Shown: positions 50,977 through 61,734 of the stretch, in pieces
Layout: the number at the start of each line of letters is the position of its first letter
Numbering within the stretch: the stretch's first letter is position 1
Source of the DNA: Yponomeuta sedellus
Lineage: Eukaryota > Arthropoda > Insecta > Lepidoptera > Yponomeutidae
Assembly (NCBI GenBank): GCA_934045075.1
Contig: OW203751.1
Coordinates: 9,371,321 to 9,435,320, forward strand
Direction of reading: 5' to 3'
Length of the DNA: 64,000 bases
Program-made: the position numbers and the translations under genes
Notes under the pieces: generated by a model
Databases searched by the model: none
What the model was told of the DNA's origin: nothing
Seen by the model: only the letters and a program-made list of their open reading frames with translations

Positions 50977-52013
50977 CGTGGATAAACTTTTATACTCGAT
51001 TGTACAAGTTGAAAATTATAATATTTAAAAGAATATGGATACTATAAAAAAAGAGGTTAGGAAATTATTTTAGTAATGAGGTAAGGATGGGGTGAGGGTG
51101 AAGTTTTATTTTATTGCCAAAGAGTTCCTTGTAGTTTAACCTGTGGAGGTTTTGTTTTGAATTTTGAAAAATTTTATGACAATGAATGGTGTCAGAATTA
51201 CTGACGTCTAGAAATTTGGTTTGCAAAGATTTTGTAAATAATTATAATTTAAATTTTAATAATATAATATTGTTATCAATAGACTGTATGAGTGCAGCTT
51301 CGCCTTACCTTCGAGTCGGCCTCGAAGACCTAGAGGGTAAAGCTAGGCTGTCTACGTGTAATTACCCAGGATACTCTCCTGAGGCAACGTAAGTTCGTAA
51401 CCAGTCCCACCTGGAATTATAAATTCCAGGTTACCGAGGTCTATGGAACTGCTAGTGAGCAGCCTGTGGTTGTGTAACTGTCTGATAAATGCGTGTAGAA
51501 GTTATTGATTGTATACTGTTGGTGTATACTAACTGTGGTATGTTTCGGTTAGGTGGGGTGCAGATAGATAGAATAGGACTTTTATTAGGGCCGAAAAAAT
51601 TTGTTACTATGGGTGAATCTAGTTAGTGAAGAATGGTCAATGAGTAGTTATGATGAATTACCTTGTGGTCCAGAAGTCAAGTCGCACTTTAAAATTAATT
51701 TAATATTTTATTTATAAAACACTCAACAACACTTAACAAAAAAAAAATCTTGCAGGTCTTGTGGGTAAAGTTGGGGGCGGCGGAGAAGTCCGACAGAACC
51801 CTTGAGCAACGCTGGGGAGCTCCAAGGGATGCGTCTGTGATGTATGAGGTCGTGGGTCGTGGGTATGAAACAGCAGCAGCAGTTCGACGATTGTGCACAC
51901 GTATAATCGTGGTAATCGTACTCGTATTTGCCTTCGCACTCGCAGCGTAGTCGCGGTGGGTGGGCTTTGTCGCCTCGGCGTATCAAGCCGTGGGGTGACG
52001 TTGGGTTTCGTTA
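50977..52013. other. 5' leader of the gypsy element
   Basis: About 1 kb between the primer site and the gag start, with only short frames. It is the expected place for packaging and internal promoter signals, but none is identifiable by eye. Confidence 0.55.
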
Positions 52014-52030
52014 TTATCGTTGGGCGCCAG
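52014..52030 (-). promoter_or_regulatory. Primer binding site, tRNA-Lys type
   Basis: One base inside the 5' LTR the minus strand reads TGGCGCCCAACG. This is complementary to CGTTGGGCG plus CCA, the 3' end of insect tRNA-Lys (CUU) as I recall it, a primer used by several gypsy-group elements. Confidence 0.75.
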
Positions 52031-52293
52031 TGGAACGTTTTATAACTTTAATAATTAATAAATAAACTCTGGAATGACTTCAGGTGTGATTTTATTTGTA
52101 GATTAAGTAACTTTAAAACAGAAAACTGATAAAAACGGAAAAGCAGGTAAAAAGTCAGATCTGGTCAAAGGGTAAAGTAGTAGTGTGAAAAATGAGGGAA
52201 ATCGAAGAATGAGTGACATACATAATTTAAATATTTGAAAATGATAGATGGAAAAAGAAATAAAAATGGTGTAAAGAGGTTTGCACCGTTACA
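52031..52293 (-). repeat. 5' LTR of the gypsy element
   Basis: In element orientation it starts TGTAACGGTGCAAACC and ends GTTCCA. It matches 45185-45447 base for base by eye. It carries the element's promoter by position, although no specific core promoter motif was assigned. Confidence 0.93.
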
Positions 52294-52440
52294 AGGACAT
52301 TTTTAAAAACCTATTTAGAGGCTAAAAATTCCACCCATGCCGGGATTCGAACCCGCGACCTCTGGCTATCCGTGCCAGCGCTCTTCCAACTGAGCTAATG
52401 GGCGACTCACCGGCATCAGTGAAATTTCGAACCTCTTTAC
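52294..52440 (-). mobile_element. tRNA-type SINE, 5' part, cut by the gypsy element
   Basis: AGGACATTTTTAAAAACC, then GCTAAAAATTCCACCC, box B reversed (GGATTCGAACCC) and box A reversed (CTCTTCCAACTGAGC). It joins 45184 perfectly once the element and one AGGA are removed. Confidence 0.82.
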
Positions 52441-52479
52441 AATACTCTCTGTATTACGTATGTATGTATTATGTATTAT

Positions 52480-52635
52480 TTCCATGAAGGAAATCATCGT
52501 GATGAAACCTGAGTGTCTGGGATGTTACCATACCTTGAAATTGTTAATTCGCGGTGGGCACGCGTGTTAATTATGCCCAAGCTCTCTCTCTGAGAGAAGG
52601 CCTGTGCCCTGCAGTGGGACTTTTGTAGGCTACAT
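52480..52635 (+). mobile_element. SINE fragment
   Basis: GAAATCATCGTGATGAAACC and GCCTGTGCCCTGCAGTGGGA, strings of lepidopteran tRNA-SINEs with RTE-like tails. The head is missing. Confidence 0.5.
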
Positions 52636-52732
52636 AATAGTACATTATTGCAAAGGCAGCGAAATAGGCAATTGCAGGTCGAGTATGAGTTTGAAGGCCG
52701 AGCCGAAGGCTTGATAGGTTTGCAAATGCTCT

Positions 52733-53041
52733 GAGTGCTTAGTGCGAGTTTGACAGATCCAATCGAATAACTTTACTACCGCGTTAATCGAGCATTGAGT
52801 AGTGAGTATAAGTAAGTTAACCGTTCGGACTGGCAAAACGCTGTCACAGTACAACTCGCACTCGCGTTTATTCGTGTTTTGGCTGGTAAACATGTTCACT
52901 TCTCAACGTAAACCATTACAACTCGCACTCAGCAATTTTAATTTCCATACTTGTCGCTAGGTGGCGCTTCCTCGATGCCATAGAAATATGAGTTTACGTT
53001 AACGCGATCGAGTAGTTAAAAAACTTGCACTAAGCACTCTG
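52733..53041. mobile_element. CAGAGTGC MITE
   Basis: GAGTGCTTAGTGCGAGTTTG to TTGCACTAAGCACTCTGG, with one mutated terminal base. Confidence 0.8.
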
Positions 53042-53048
53042 GTTAAGA

Positions 53049-53255
53049 CGACCTCTGTGGCGTAGCGGTAGCGCGTCTGCCTACCATGCAAGAGGTCCCG
53101 GGTTCGAATCCCGGCTGAAAACAAAAAAAAAAGTCCAGGTCTTGGATGTTTACTTGTTTGTGATGTCGTTGTTTCTGGTTCCGACGACACAGGGTATCCT
53201 AGTGTGGGGCCAGAAGCAATGTATGTGCCTGTATGTAAAATGTTATGTTATGTTT
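53049..53255 (+). mobile_element. Second tRNA-headed SINE family, plus copy
   Basis: ACCTCTGTGGCGTAGCGGTA, GGTCCCGGGTTCGAATCCC and GGGGCCAGAAGCAATGTATG, collinear with 40845-41034. It begins a few bases after a CAGAGTGC MITE. Confidence 0.74.
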
Positions 53256-53589
53256 ATGTTTAAAAAACCGGACGAATACTTTTCTAACGCAATGAATGGT
53301 AGAGAGCTGAGGACTCCGCCACACAAAAAGGCCTTAGCGGGAGAGCGCAAAAAGGATGTATCGTCTTTATAACGGACTTTTCTGCAAAATGTACTGAAAT
53401 GACGGGACGAAACCCGTACAAAGAGGATGGGGCGAGAGGCGTGTCGCATCTTTTCGAGCCACGTGTTCTTTATTCAAAAGTAATGATAATATTCCCGGGC
53501 ATGTTTAAGAACAAAAATCATTAATATCAATGTGTAACGGTGCAGAAATTTTTACATAATAGCTTTATACAATTTTTTTTAATGCACTA
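53256..53589. other. Unassigned DNA
   Basis: No second copy or coding frame recognised. Confidence 0.4.
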
Positions 53590-53750
53590 ACCTAGCTGTA
53601 TGTAATACAGAGAATAGTGTAAAGAGGTTCGAAATTTCACTGATGCCGGTGAGTCGCCCATTGGCTCAATTGGTAGAGCGCTGGCACGGATAGCCAGAGG
53701 TTGCGGGTTCGAATCCCGGCATGGGTGGATTTTTTAGCCACTAAACAGGT
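53590..53750 (+). mobile_element. tRNA-type SINE
   Basis: AATACAGAGAATAGTGTAAA, head CCCATTGGCTCAATTGGTAG and GGGTTCGAATCCCGGC, tail TTTTTAGCCACTAAACAGG. Confidence 0.72.
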
Positions 53751-54284
53751 TTTTTATCATTGCTTTAATTTTTAAATGAATCTTGATGCCAGAAAATCGA
53801 TAACCGCGGGTAACACCGCAGGCCACAGCTAGTTAAGCATACGCGTGAAAAACGTATACTTCGTGTGTTTCCGTAGTGCGTTAAAACAACGTAAATTGAA
53901 CATAGTAATAAATTACGGAGCGTAGTATTGTGTAGGCGCTTCATTGTAGAATCAGCTGGTCTCATTCGTGAAACCGTCCAGGACCTCCGGCCACCTACGT
54001 TTTGTTTTGAGACGAAGGCCACCAGATTCACTAAAGAGTTTACAGTTATGTTGGTATTCCTTAATTGGAACCATACGATTATTTGACCGACTGCTCCGGA
54101 ATGCTCATAATTTATAAAATGAAAACGTAAAAGAAAAAATCGTTCCGTATTTAAAATGAGTTTTCGATGAAAATTTTACGTAAGCCAGTGAAAAAAAATA
54201 TCAGTAGCTTTAAACCCGTAGGTGACCAACACAAAGTAATGAATTATACTTTTTTGCACACGAAATATCTTAAGTAAATGTACT
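53751..54284. other. Unassigned DNA
   Basis: The tail GTAACACCGCAGGCCACAGC resembles 40745-40770, suggesting a shared short repeat; the rest is unassigned. Confidence 0.4.
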
Positions 54285-54455
54285 AGTAAACGTAGTGTAG
54301 GACACCCTCCGACTAGGTGGCATGACGATCTGCGAAAAACTGCCTGCAGTTGCTGGATGCGGCAAGCTGAAGACAGAGCGCTATGCCGCTCATTAGGGGA
54401 GGGCTATGTCCAGCAGTGGACTACATAATATAGCCTGACGAAGAAGAAGGAGAGT
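54285..54455 (+). mobile_element. LINE-A 3' end with tail
   Basis: GTAGTGTAGGACACCCTCCG, CTGGATGCGGCAAGCTGAAG, TATGTCCAGCAGTGGACTAC and a GAAGAAGAAGG tail. Confidence 0.68.
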
Positions 54456-55344
54456 ACTAGCAATAAACATACACAACGTTCTCAAGATTTAGGCTGAGAA
54501 AGGTTCATAATACGTCCTTCATAAGTCATTTCTACGAGTATAACAAAATCTCTGAAGATATATTAAGCTTGCCTGAAACGCAGTTCAAAAAATGTGTAAA
54601 GGTGGCATTGTCATAAAAGGGCTACTACGAGTATAACATAAAGGATTATTTACATGACATGATGTCTGGAATTCAATTCTATGTTTTACAATAATCATGT
54701 AAACACTGTTAATTACCGACTTTGAAAAGACTTTGAAGAGTTTTTATGTCAATTTTTTCTGCAAAATAATCTAGATTTTGAAACGGACACTTAGTTTGAC
54801 TTGTGACGTTGATTAAGCCGCAGTTTCTGAGCTTTTTTGAAGAAAACCTTTTTGTTTGTTTGTTCAAGATTTACCCCCAGTTTCTCGTAAACGACTGACA
54901 TATATTTATTCATCAATGTTTCATTCATTACTTATTGGGGCCTCGGTGAGAACATTACCTATGCATTAAGTACCCACGGTAAAAGCGAATCGGTGTAGTG
55001 GAAACAACGATTCTGTTACAAACGATGCACTTCACGTACGAGTAACGGTGTTCATACATCTTGTCTATTAGACTAAGAATAAGAATATTTATTGTGAGCA
55101 TAAACATGGGTTACACATTTAGCAGTAAAAGTTGCTATATAAAATAGATTCACCAAATCTTACCTTAACAAGTGTACTCTCATTCATCCATCCTTTACAT
55201 ATTTTTTACATGTATGATGGAAACAGTAACAAATCAGAACGGTATTGCAGCGGACCTTACCGTCTCCTGTTCCCGTGATGCGATATTAGCACCGAAGAAC
55301 CTTTTGCGATAGTTTGTGATGTTGTAAAGCGTTTTTTAAATAAC

Positions 55345-55720
55345 AAAACTGGAACGACTTCAACTTCGTTTATTTTATTTGTAACTAGCTGACCCAGCGA
55401 ACTTCGTACCGCCTAACAGTCGATCCTTTATTGATTTAATTTCCCCTCCGTAAGAACCATCCTCGAACTTCAAGGAATATCAACAAAAAAAAATTAGCGA
55501 AATCGGTTCAGCTACTCTCGAGATTTGCGCTTACCAACACATTCAGCGATTCATTTTTATATTATAGATAAACAGAAAATTGGATAAAACAGAGGAAGCA
55601 GGTAAGTCAGGTCTAGTCGAAATATGCAGTAGTAATGCTGAAAGTGAGGGAAATCTCAAAAATGGGTGAAGTAATTTAAAATTTTGGAAAATGATAGACA
55701 GAATTAAAGAAATATACAAA
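55345..55720 (-). mobile_element. Solo LTR split by a Helitron-like insertion
   Basis: LTR halves at about 55345-55384 (GGAACGACTTCA, TTTATTTGTA) and 55569-55720 (AAACAGAAAATTGGAT, AGTGAGGGAAATC) flank a CTAG-ending element. Rejoined, they match the LTR order. Confidence 0.75.
55385..55568 (-). mobile_element. Helitron-like element inside a solo LTR
   Basis: In minus orientation it begins TCTATAATATAAAAATGAAT and ends GGGTCAGCTAG, inserted between A and T without duplication, as Helitrons do. It carries no protein-coding capacity. Confidence 0.65.
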
Positions 55721-55869
55721 GCAGTTCAAAAATAAGGAATAAGGCGGTCAAAAATAATCTGTGCTAAGAACAATTTGACAGACGAGTTCCTGTTCATGTA
55801 TGTGTACGCCTATAATCGCCATCTATGAATGGTTTTGATAATTTGTGTTGAAAATGGCTCATCTCTTTA

Positions 55870-56281
55870 ATATGAAAATGAATCGCTAAATGTGTTGGTA
55901 AGCGCAAATCTCGACTATAATATAAAAATGAATCGCTAAATGTGTTGGTAAGCGCAAATCTCGACTATAATATAAAAATGAATCGCTAAATGTGTTGGTA
56001 AGCGCAAATCTCGACTATAATATAAAAATGAATCGCTAAATGTGTTGGTAAGCGCAAATCTCGACTATAATATAAAAATGAATCGCTAAATGTGTTGGTA
56101 AGCGCAAATCTCGAGCGCAGCTGGACCGATTATTTTTTTTAGAATATTCCAGCAGTGGACTAGTATAGCCTGTCGACGATCGACTTCAAGGATGAAGTAC
56201 GAGGATGGTTCTTATAGAGAGAAAATATAAAAAAAATTAAGAAGCGACTGTAAGGCGGTACGAAGTTCGTTGGGTCATCTA
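55870..56281 (+). mobile_element. Helitron-like element with five tandem 5' ends
   Basis: The 50-bp 5' terminus (TATAATATAAAAATGAATCG to CGCAAATCTCGAC) is repeated with exact 50-bp spacing at 55931, 55981, 56031 and 56081, then one body follows to GGTCATCTAG. A fragment of LINE tail (CCAGCAGTGGACTAG) is inserted near 56150. Confidence 0.62.
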
Positions 56282-56592
56282 GAAAGAAATAAGTTTTACC
56301 TACAAAAGTCAAGAAACGATAGCAGTCAGAATTCCACGGAATAAAAAAATCAGAGTAAATACTCTGGCCTACGTATCAGCGCGAGATAATCGGCCCGATA
56401 TCCTCTGAGCCTGTCGTGTGGCAACCCAGCTGCCTTGACACGAATGGCGAGTACATTTTCTACATTTTCCTCAAGTCGAGTGAGCCAAGCTGCAAGACAT
56501 TAGATACATAAAAGACGTAGACATTTTTAAAGCAAATAAATATTCATTTAGAAAAGCAATTTCGAATGAAATTTCATAACATTAACGTAAAA

Positions 56593-56705
56593 TAACCTCA
56601 CGCCTGTATTCCAGAGGGGTCACCAGGGACTGTCGCTTGCTACAATCCTGACAGATCACTTTGGCGGACATACGTCGACCAAACAGGGGATTTGCAAAGG
56701 GGAAG
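56593..56705 (-). mobile_element. LINE-B fragment, rearranged
   Basis: ACCTCACGCCTGTATTCCAG and ATCCTGACAGATCAC in reversed order, followed by plus-strand pieces (GGCGGACATACGTCGACC), so the copy is scrambled. Confidence 0.5.
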
Positions 56706-57282
56706 ACGTATGATGACAATGAGGTCTGGAATTAAAGCCAGTACAATGTATGAGTTCTATGTTTTATAATAATTATGTAAACTATGTTAATTAAAGACTT
56801 TTGAAAAGACTAAGTTTGGAGTTTAATTGCCATATTTTCTCCTTAATGATCTAGATTTTGAAATGGACACCTAGTTTGAATTGTAACGTTCATTAAGCCG
56901 CAGCTTCTGTGCTACTTTGAATAAAACCTTTTCATTTCATTTCAAGAAGATAAAAACTACCGTGCGTGCATGCAACGACTTATGAACGTTGAATGAAATT
57001 TCGTCTTTCAATATCGCATGATTAAGATTATTATTATGTTGTTTTCCGAATAAAGAAGTTAAATTATAATAATAATACCCACTATTAGTTTTTAGGTTAA
57101 CAACTCACTAAAAGCGAGCGCTTTCAGTAAGATAAATAATAATAGTACTAAATATTCATGGACATATTACACAGATCTCGTTAGCCCTATACTAAGTACA
57201 ACTAAATGACTTGTGTTATAGGTGCTAACTCGACGATAGATTTAATACAATAAATACATAGATAACATCCAAGACCCGAGAC

Positions 57283-57384
57283 AAACTAGAAAAGTTCGTT
57301 TCCTAGTTTGACCCGGCCGGGGATCGAACCCGAGACCTTCGGTTTACCAGTCAGCGTGCCAAACCGCTGCGCCACCGAGGCCGA
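57283..57384 (-). mobile_element. tRNA-headed SINE fragment
   Basis: Minus strand: CTCGGTGGCGCAGCGGTTTG, GGTCTCGGGTTCGATCCCC, then GTCTCGGGTCTTGGATGTTA, a tail shared with the Gly-like family. Confidence 0.6.
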
Positions 57385-57488
57385 GGCCGTGATGCCCCCC
57401 GAACCCGGACATGGCCGCCGTGGTGGAGTATGGCCCGACTAAGTAGACCCGGGCCCCAGCAGTGGGGACATAGGGTTGATATCGAAAT
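57383..57488 (+). mobile_element. 5S-SINE 3' fragment
   Basis: CGTGGTGGAGTATGGCCCG and GGGCCCCAGCAGTGGGGACA, then GGGTTGATATCGAAAT. Confidence 0.55.
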
Positions 57489-57589
57489 GGAATTTGGGTT
57501 ACACGGCAGGACGGTCGGTGGACCAAGACGGTCACAGAGTTATGGCCGAAGTTGGGTAACAAACGATCGGTAGACAAACATTATGTGAT

Positions 57590-58060
57590 AAATAATTTCG
57601 TAACACTCATGTATGGTAGCGAGACTTGGGTGTAGAAAAAAAGCAAGAAAGTAGAATTAATGCTGTAGAAATGAGGTCCTTGAGAAGTATGTGCTGTGTT
57701 ACTTTAAATGACAGGATACGCGACAGTCTGATTAGAGAACGTCGTGGACTGAAAGAGGATATAGTGACTAGAATTGAGAAAGGAATGTTGCGTTGGTTTG
57801 GACATGTGGAGAGGATGAAGGAAGAAAGATTGACGAAACAAATATATAGGTACTGCGAATGTGAGTGTGACCAAATAGGGGACGTATTAGCAAATGGAAG
57901 ATAAAAAGTACCCGGGTACTTTTTATCTTCCCTTTGCTAATATGTGCATCTTGCATGCAAGGGCTTATGAAAGTTGATGAAGCGAAGGTGATCCGTCAGG
58001 ATCGATCGTGGCAAGCAGTCTCTGGTTTCTGCCTACCCCTCTGGGATACAGGCGTGAGGT
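57590..58060 (+). mobile_element. LINE-B 3' coding end
   Basis: Encodes VEMRSLRSMCCVTLNDRIRD, LIRERRGLKEDIVTRIEKGM and LRWFGHVERMKEERLTKQIY, then the 3' UTR, which runs directly into the TATG microsatellite at 58061. A short inverted repeat (AAAAAGTACCCGGGTACTTT) lies at about 57902-57925. Confidence 0.76.
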
Positions 58061-58340
58061 TATGTATGTATGTATGTATGTATGTATGTATGTATGTATG
58101 TATGTATGTATGTATGTATGTATGTATGTATGTATGTATGTATGTATGTATGTATGTATGTATGTATGTATGTATGTATGTATGTATGTATGTATGTATG
58201 TATGTATGTATGTATGTATGTATGTATGTATGTATGTATGTATGTATGTATGTATGTATGTATGTATGTATGTATGTATGTATGTATGTATGTATGTATG
58301 TATGTATGTATGTATGTATGTATGTATGTATGTATGTATG
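58061..58340 (+). repeat. (TATG)70 microsatellite
   Basis: 280 bp of uninterrupted TATG directly after the LINE-B 3' end. Reading frames of Met-Tyr-Val-Cys or Thr-Tyr-Ile-His here are artefacts. Confidence 0.97.
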
Positions 58341-58593
58341 TCATTTCGCAATTAACGTGCACAAACGTTAGACTGTTACTGAACTAGTTTCCCTAGCACT
58401 CGACGCGGGCGTCCATCCTACTGGAACCGGCAAATTGACCGTGCCGCTCATTATGACAGGTCATTAGTTATTGGCACTCTTTCTCTTGGCCTGGATACGC
58501 ATGTGGTTTCTTTTACAATAGGTTATTAGACACTGACAAGGTACATGTAGGTCTCCATCGTGTGTTGTCTGGAAGAAACTGCTCTAAGCAATC

Positions 58594-59035
58594 ATCATCA
58601 ACGCATTATGTCCCCACCGAGAGCACGGGTCTCTTCCCTGAGGAAGGTATAGGCTATACTCCACCATGGAGGCCAAGTCCGGATTGGTGGAGGCTTGCAA
58701 GACTAGTGGCTGGGAGCCAATTCTCATTTCATAAGCAAGTAAGTCGTATACGACTCTAAGGCTTATGACTTGGAATTCTACGTAAATAGCTTATGACTTT
58801 AAGGCTTATGACTTGGAATTGTACATTAAATTCGATTGAGAAAATAGACGTCTATCGACTCTGTCGAGTTACCTTATTTTAAAGGTACAAATGTCTAAGC
58901 TTTCGTACATTTTGCGTCTACGCTTTCAATTCGCATGGGCGAGAATCGGCTACCAGGTCTTAGTGTCAGAAGTTTTCAAGCCGCCCAAAGGCCTCTGACT
59001 TGACTTAACGTCTGCCATGTATCATAATATCGGCC
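58594..59035 (-). mobile_element. 5S-SINE fragments split by unrelated sequence
   Basis: Reversed 3' part at 58594-58712 (TTATGTCCCCACCGAG ... CTTGCAAGACTAGTGGCTGG) and further body at about 58955-59035 (TGTCAGAAGTTTTCAAGCC). The middle ~240 bp is not from the family. Confidence 0.5.
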
Positions 59036-59291
59036 ATTGAAAAGGAAAATGAAATATATTTATTATCGGTTCAGAAATTAAAACTTACATTACTTAAAAC
59101 TAAACACACAATATGCTAAGAAAAAAAAAGCCGTATTGCCCTGCATGCATCACAAAAAGAAAAAAAAATACCTTTGTTATATCACAATGATCTCATGCAT
59201 GTGACTTTCATTCATTAGGTGACAAATAAATTTATTCTTCACTTTACATAAAAGAGAAAAAAAGGCTAAAAGTAATATTTCCCTGTCGACA

Positions 59292-59603
59292 GCAGAGTGC
59301 TTAGTGCGAGTTTTTTAACTACTCGATCGCGTTAACGTAAACTCATATTTCTATGGCATCGAGGAAGCGCCACCTAGGGACAAGTATGGAAATTAAAATT
59401 GCTGAGTGCGAGTTGTAATGGTTTACGTTGAGAAGTAAACACGTTTACCAGCCAAAACACGAATAAACGCGAGTGCGAGTTGTACTGTGACAGCGTTTTG
59501 CCAGTTCGAACGGTTAACTTACTCATACTCACTACTCAATGCTCGATTAACGCGGTAGTAAAGTTATTCGATTGGATCTGTCAAACTCGCACTAAGCACT
59601 CTG
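59292..59603. mobile_element. CAGAGTGC MITE
   Basis: CAGAGTGCTTAGTGCGAG to CTCGCACTAAGCACTCTG, both ends intact, in the orientation opposite to the 31492 copy. Confidence 0.82.
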
Positions 59604-59934
59604 ATCACTTTCGTTCTAATATGTTTTACAGACATATAGTATTAATAATTATAGTTCTTTATTCTAAACTTAGCCTAGGTACCTACCTAGCCCATATGTT
59701 GGGTCTTTATGGCGACTGTACGCAGAGCAAAAAAAAATATATCTTTCCCGTATGATGCATGATCAATGTGCCACTGTGTGTACTCGTACCCACTTCCGCT
59801 GACCCGATAATCGGATATAGCTCAGCTATGTGCTATCCAAGAGTGTTAAGATAGCGCTGGTTTTCAGCTACCTCCTCTTTACAACACGTATACTAGTTTT
59901 ATAATAATGGTGGAACAAAAATGAACAAAAAGGT

Positions 59935-60475
59935 AGAGCTCTTAAGACTGTAAAGCGAAGAAAGCTACAATACCTTGGTCACATCATGCGAGCTGACAAA
60001 TATAATCTGCTGCGACTTATTCTAGATGGGAAAATTGAAGGAAAGCTTAGACCTGGCCGAAAAAAAACTTCATGGCTCCAAAACATAGCAGAGTGGTTCA
60101 ACACCAGATATATAGAACGTCTGCGAGCAGTTTTTTTTTATAAGGATACTGCCACTATTAATACTGTGGCAACCTTGATGTCAATTGTCGTAAAATATCT
60201 TTGATTTAATAACCTTTAAAGTAATCTTCTTTCAATCGCTTAGTAACTAAAAGTTATGTTATATAAAACTTGTGCAGTAATAATTGTATAAAGTTTAGTC
60301 TAATGGGTTCCTTTGCCGATGTAGGGTATGTCTTTTCTTTCGTTTCCTTTTTTTTTTTTCTGTTTCGATTGTCTTTCTGGTTTTTGCGAGCAGTTACATC
60401 ACGTGACAGTGTAGCCAAAATGATGGCCGACCTCCGATAGGACATGGCACCGGAAGAAAAAGAAGAATAACGGTG
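59935..60475 (+). mobile_element. LINE 3' coding end interrupted by a retroposed insert
   Basis: RRKLQYLGHIMRADKYNLLR, GKIEGKLRPGRKKTSWLQN and EWFNTRYIERLRAV, then after the insertion AVTSRDSVAKMMADLR and a tail CCGGAAGAAAAAGAAGAA. This is the C-terminus of another LINE reverse transcriptase. Confidence 0.75.
60133..60385 (-). mobile_element. Retroposed insert with ~11-bp duplication
   Basis: TGCGAGCAGTT lies at both borders. In minus orientation the insert ends in an A run, as a reverse-transcribed poly(A) RNA would. Its source is not recognised; no convincing protein or SINE head was seen. Confidence 0.55.
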
Positions 60476-60619
60476 GCGCTCTGTATAGATACAGTGAGGC
60501 CTTAATTAATTTATTTCGTAAACACATTAGCTTGGGACTCTTCATTAGTACATATGATTAAGTATTTTTGACATTTTTATAACTAAACGTGTAAGTACTC
60601 TATTTGTCAATTACAATTG

Positions 60620-60771
60620 CTTAGCGCGCCTTGCGAAGCACGGAACCGCTCGGAAAAATGGCACTAGCGTTAGTCATAGACGGTTTCCCATCCATGCACT
60701 GAACGCACCCTATGCTGCTTAAACTTCGTGATTGTTTAAGATCACTCGGGCAGCCAAGGCTACGAGCGACT
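60620..60771 (-). mobile_element. 5S-SINE head, second subfamily
   Basis: A reversed head: GCACTAGCGTTAGTCATAG, CCATCCATGCACTGAACGC, CTTCGTGATTGTTTAAGATC, GGCTACGAGCG. Confidence 0.65.
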
Positions 60772-60809
60772 CTAAGCAATAAGACCGCCAATTGTACTGT
60801 ATCTTGGTA

Positions 60810-61180
60810 AACTATTTAGAGGCTGAAAATTCCGCCCATGCCAGGACTCGACCGACCTCTGGCTAACCGTACCACCGCTCTCCCAACTGAGCCAATGGGC
60901 AAGTGCCGGCATCAGCGATATTTCGAACCTCTTTACAATACTCTCTGTTATACTATTTTTATTTTTAATGCACTAACCCGTGCTAAGGACAAATTTAAAA
61001 ACCTATTTAGAGGCTAAAAATTTCACCCATGCCGGGATTCGAACCCGCAACCTCTGGCTATCCGTGCCAGCGCTCTACCAATTGAGCCAATGGGCGACTC
61101 ACCGGCATCAGTGAAATTTCGAACCCCGGTTCGAATCCCGGCATGGGTGAAATTTTTAGCCTCTAAATAGGTTTTTAAAT
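60810..61180. mobile_element. tRNA-type SINE cluster, mixed orientation
   Basis: Two reversed copies (60810-60955 and 60956-61128) are followed at 61129 by a short plus-strand half (GGTTCGAATCCCGGCATGGG). The first reversed head is degraded (GGACTCGACCGACC). Confidence 0.68.
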
Positions 61181-61374
61181 ACTCTCTGTGTTACTTACAG
61201 GCAGCGACATCTGGCTAAGTAATTGGCATCACTTGCAGCCCTGAGTACCTACTTTGCAGTTAGGTTTTACATCGGAATGAGGTATTGACAAGTCTTTCCT
61301 GTGGGCTAGGCCGACTAAGCTGTCAGGATGGTATAGTTGCTGGGCAAGCATACACCAACTAAAACAATTTCTCA

Positions 61375-61665
61375 TGCACTGCAACATTTATTAATTTGCA
61401 AGCATACGAATGCATCCGACAGAGAACCAAAGTTATCGACATAGCTCAGAGAATCAGCAAGCTGAAGTAGCAGGGGGCTGGCCATATCTCGCGAAGAACC
61501 GACAACCGTTGGAGCAAACGTGTTCATGAGTGGAGACCGCGACTCGGTGAACGTAGTGTAGGACGCCCTCCGACCAGGTGGGATGACGATCTGCGAAAAA
61601 CTGCCGGCAGATGCTGGATGCGGCAAGCTGAAGACAGGGCGCTATGGCGCTCATTAGGGGAGTTA
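61375..61665 (+). mobile_element. LINE-A 3' coding end, broken
   Basis: Translates in pieces as RQRTKVIDIAQRISKLK, GHISRRTDNRWSKRVHEWRP, GRPPTRWDDDLRKTAG and AEDRALWRSLGE, i.e. the C-terminus of an RTE-like reverse transcriptase with one internal stop. The tail is replaced by unrelated sequence. Confidence 0.75.
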
Positions 61666-61734
61666 ATATTGCACTTGTTTTTACCTATTTTTATATAAGT
61701 GGCAACATCAACGTATTATTACAATTACATACAC

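Larger units (their letters stand above)
45185..52293 (-). mobile_element. Ty3/gypsy-type LTR retrotransposon, near-intact
   Basis: A 7.1-kb element with two 263-bp LTRs identical by eye, TG...CA ends in element orientation, a 4-bp AGGA duplication on both sides (45181-45184, 52294-52297), gag, and a pol frame with protease, RT, RNase H and integrase in gypsy order. Identical LTRs imply a recent insertion. It lies inside a tRNA-type SINE whose two halves abut the duplication exactly. No envelope-like frame was seen. Whether it is still mobile cannot be told from sequence. Confidence 0.95.

Noticed and set aside
51695..51986. Small frames in the gypsy leader
   Set aside because: Overlapping frames on both strands with no motif; not conserved-looking.
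53049..53115. tRNA-Gly gene
   Set aside because: The head continues into a SINE body shared with 40845-41034, and the acceptor stem does not close.
57934..58390. Long Met-Tyr-Val-Cys and Thr-Tyr-Ile-His reading frames
   Set aside because: They are translations of the TATG microsatellite in different frames.
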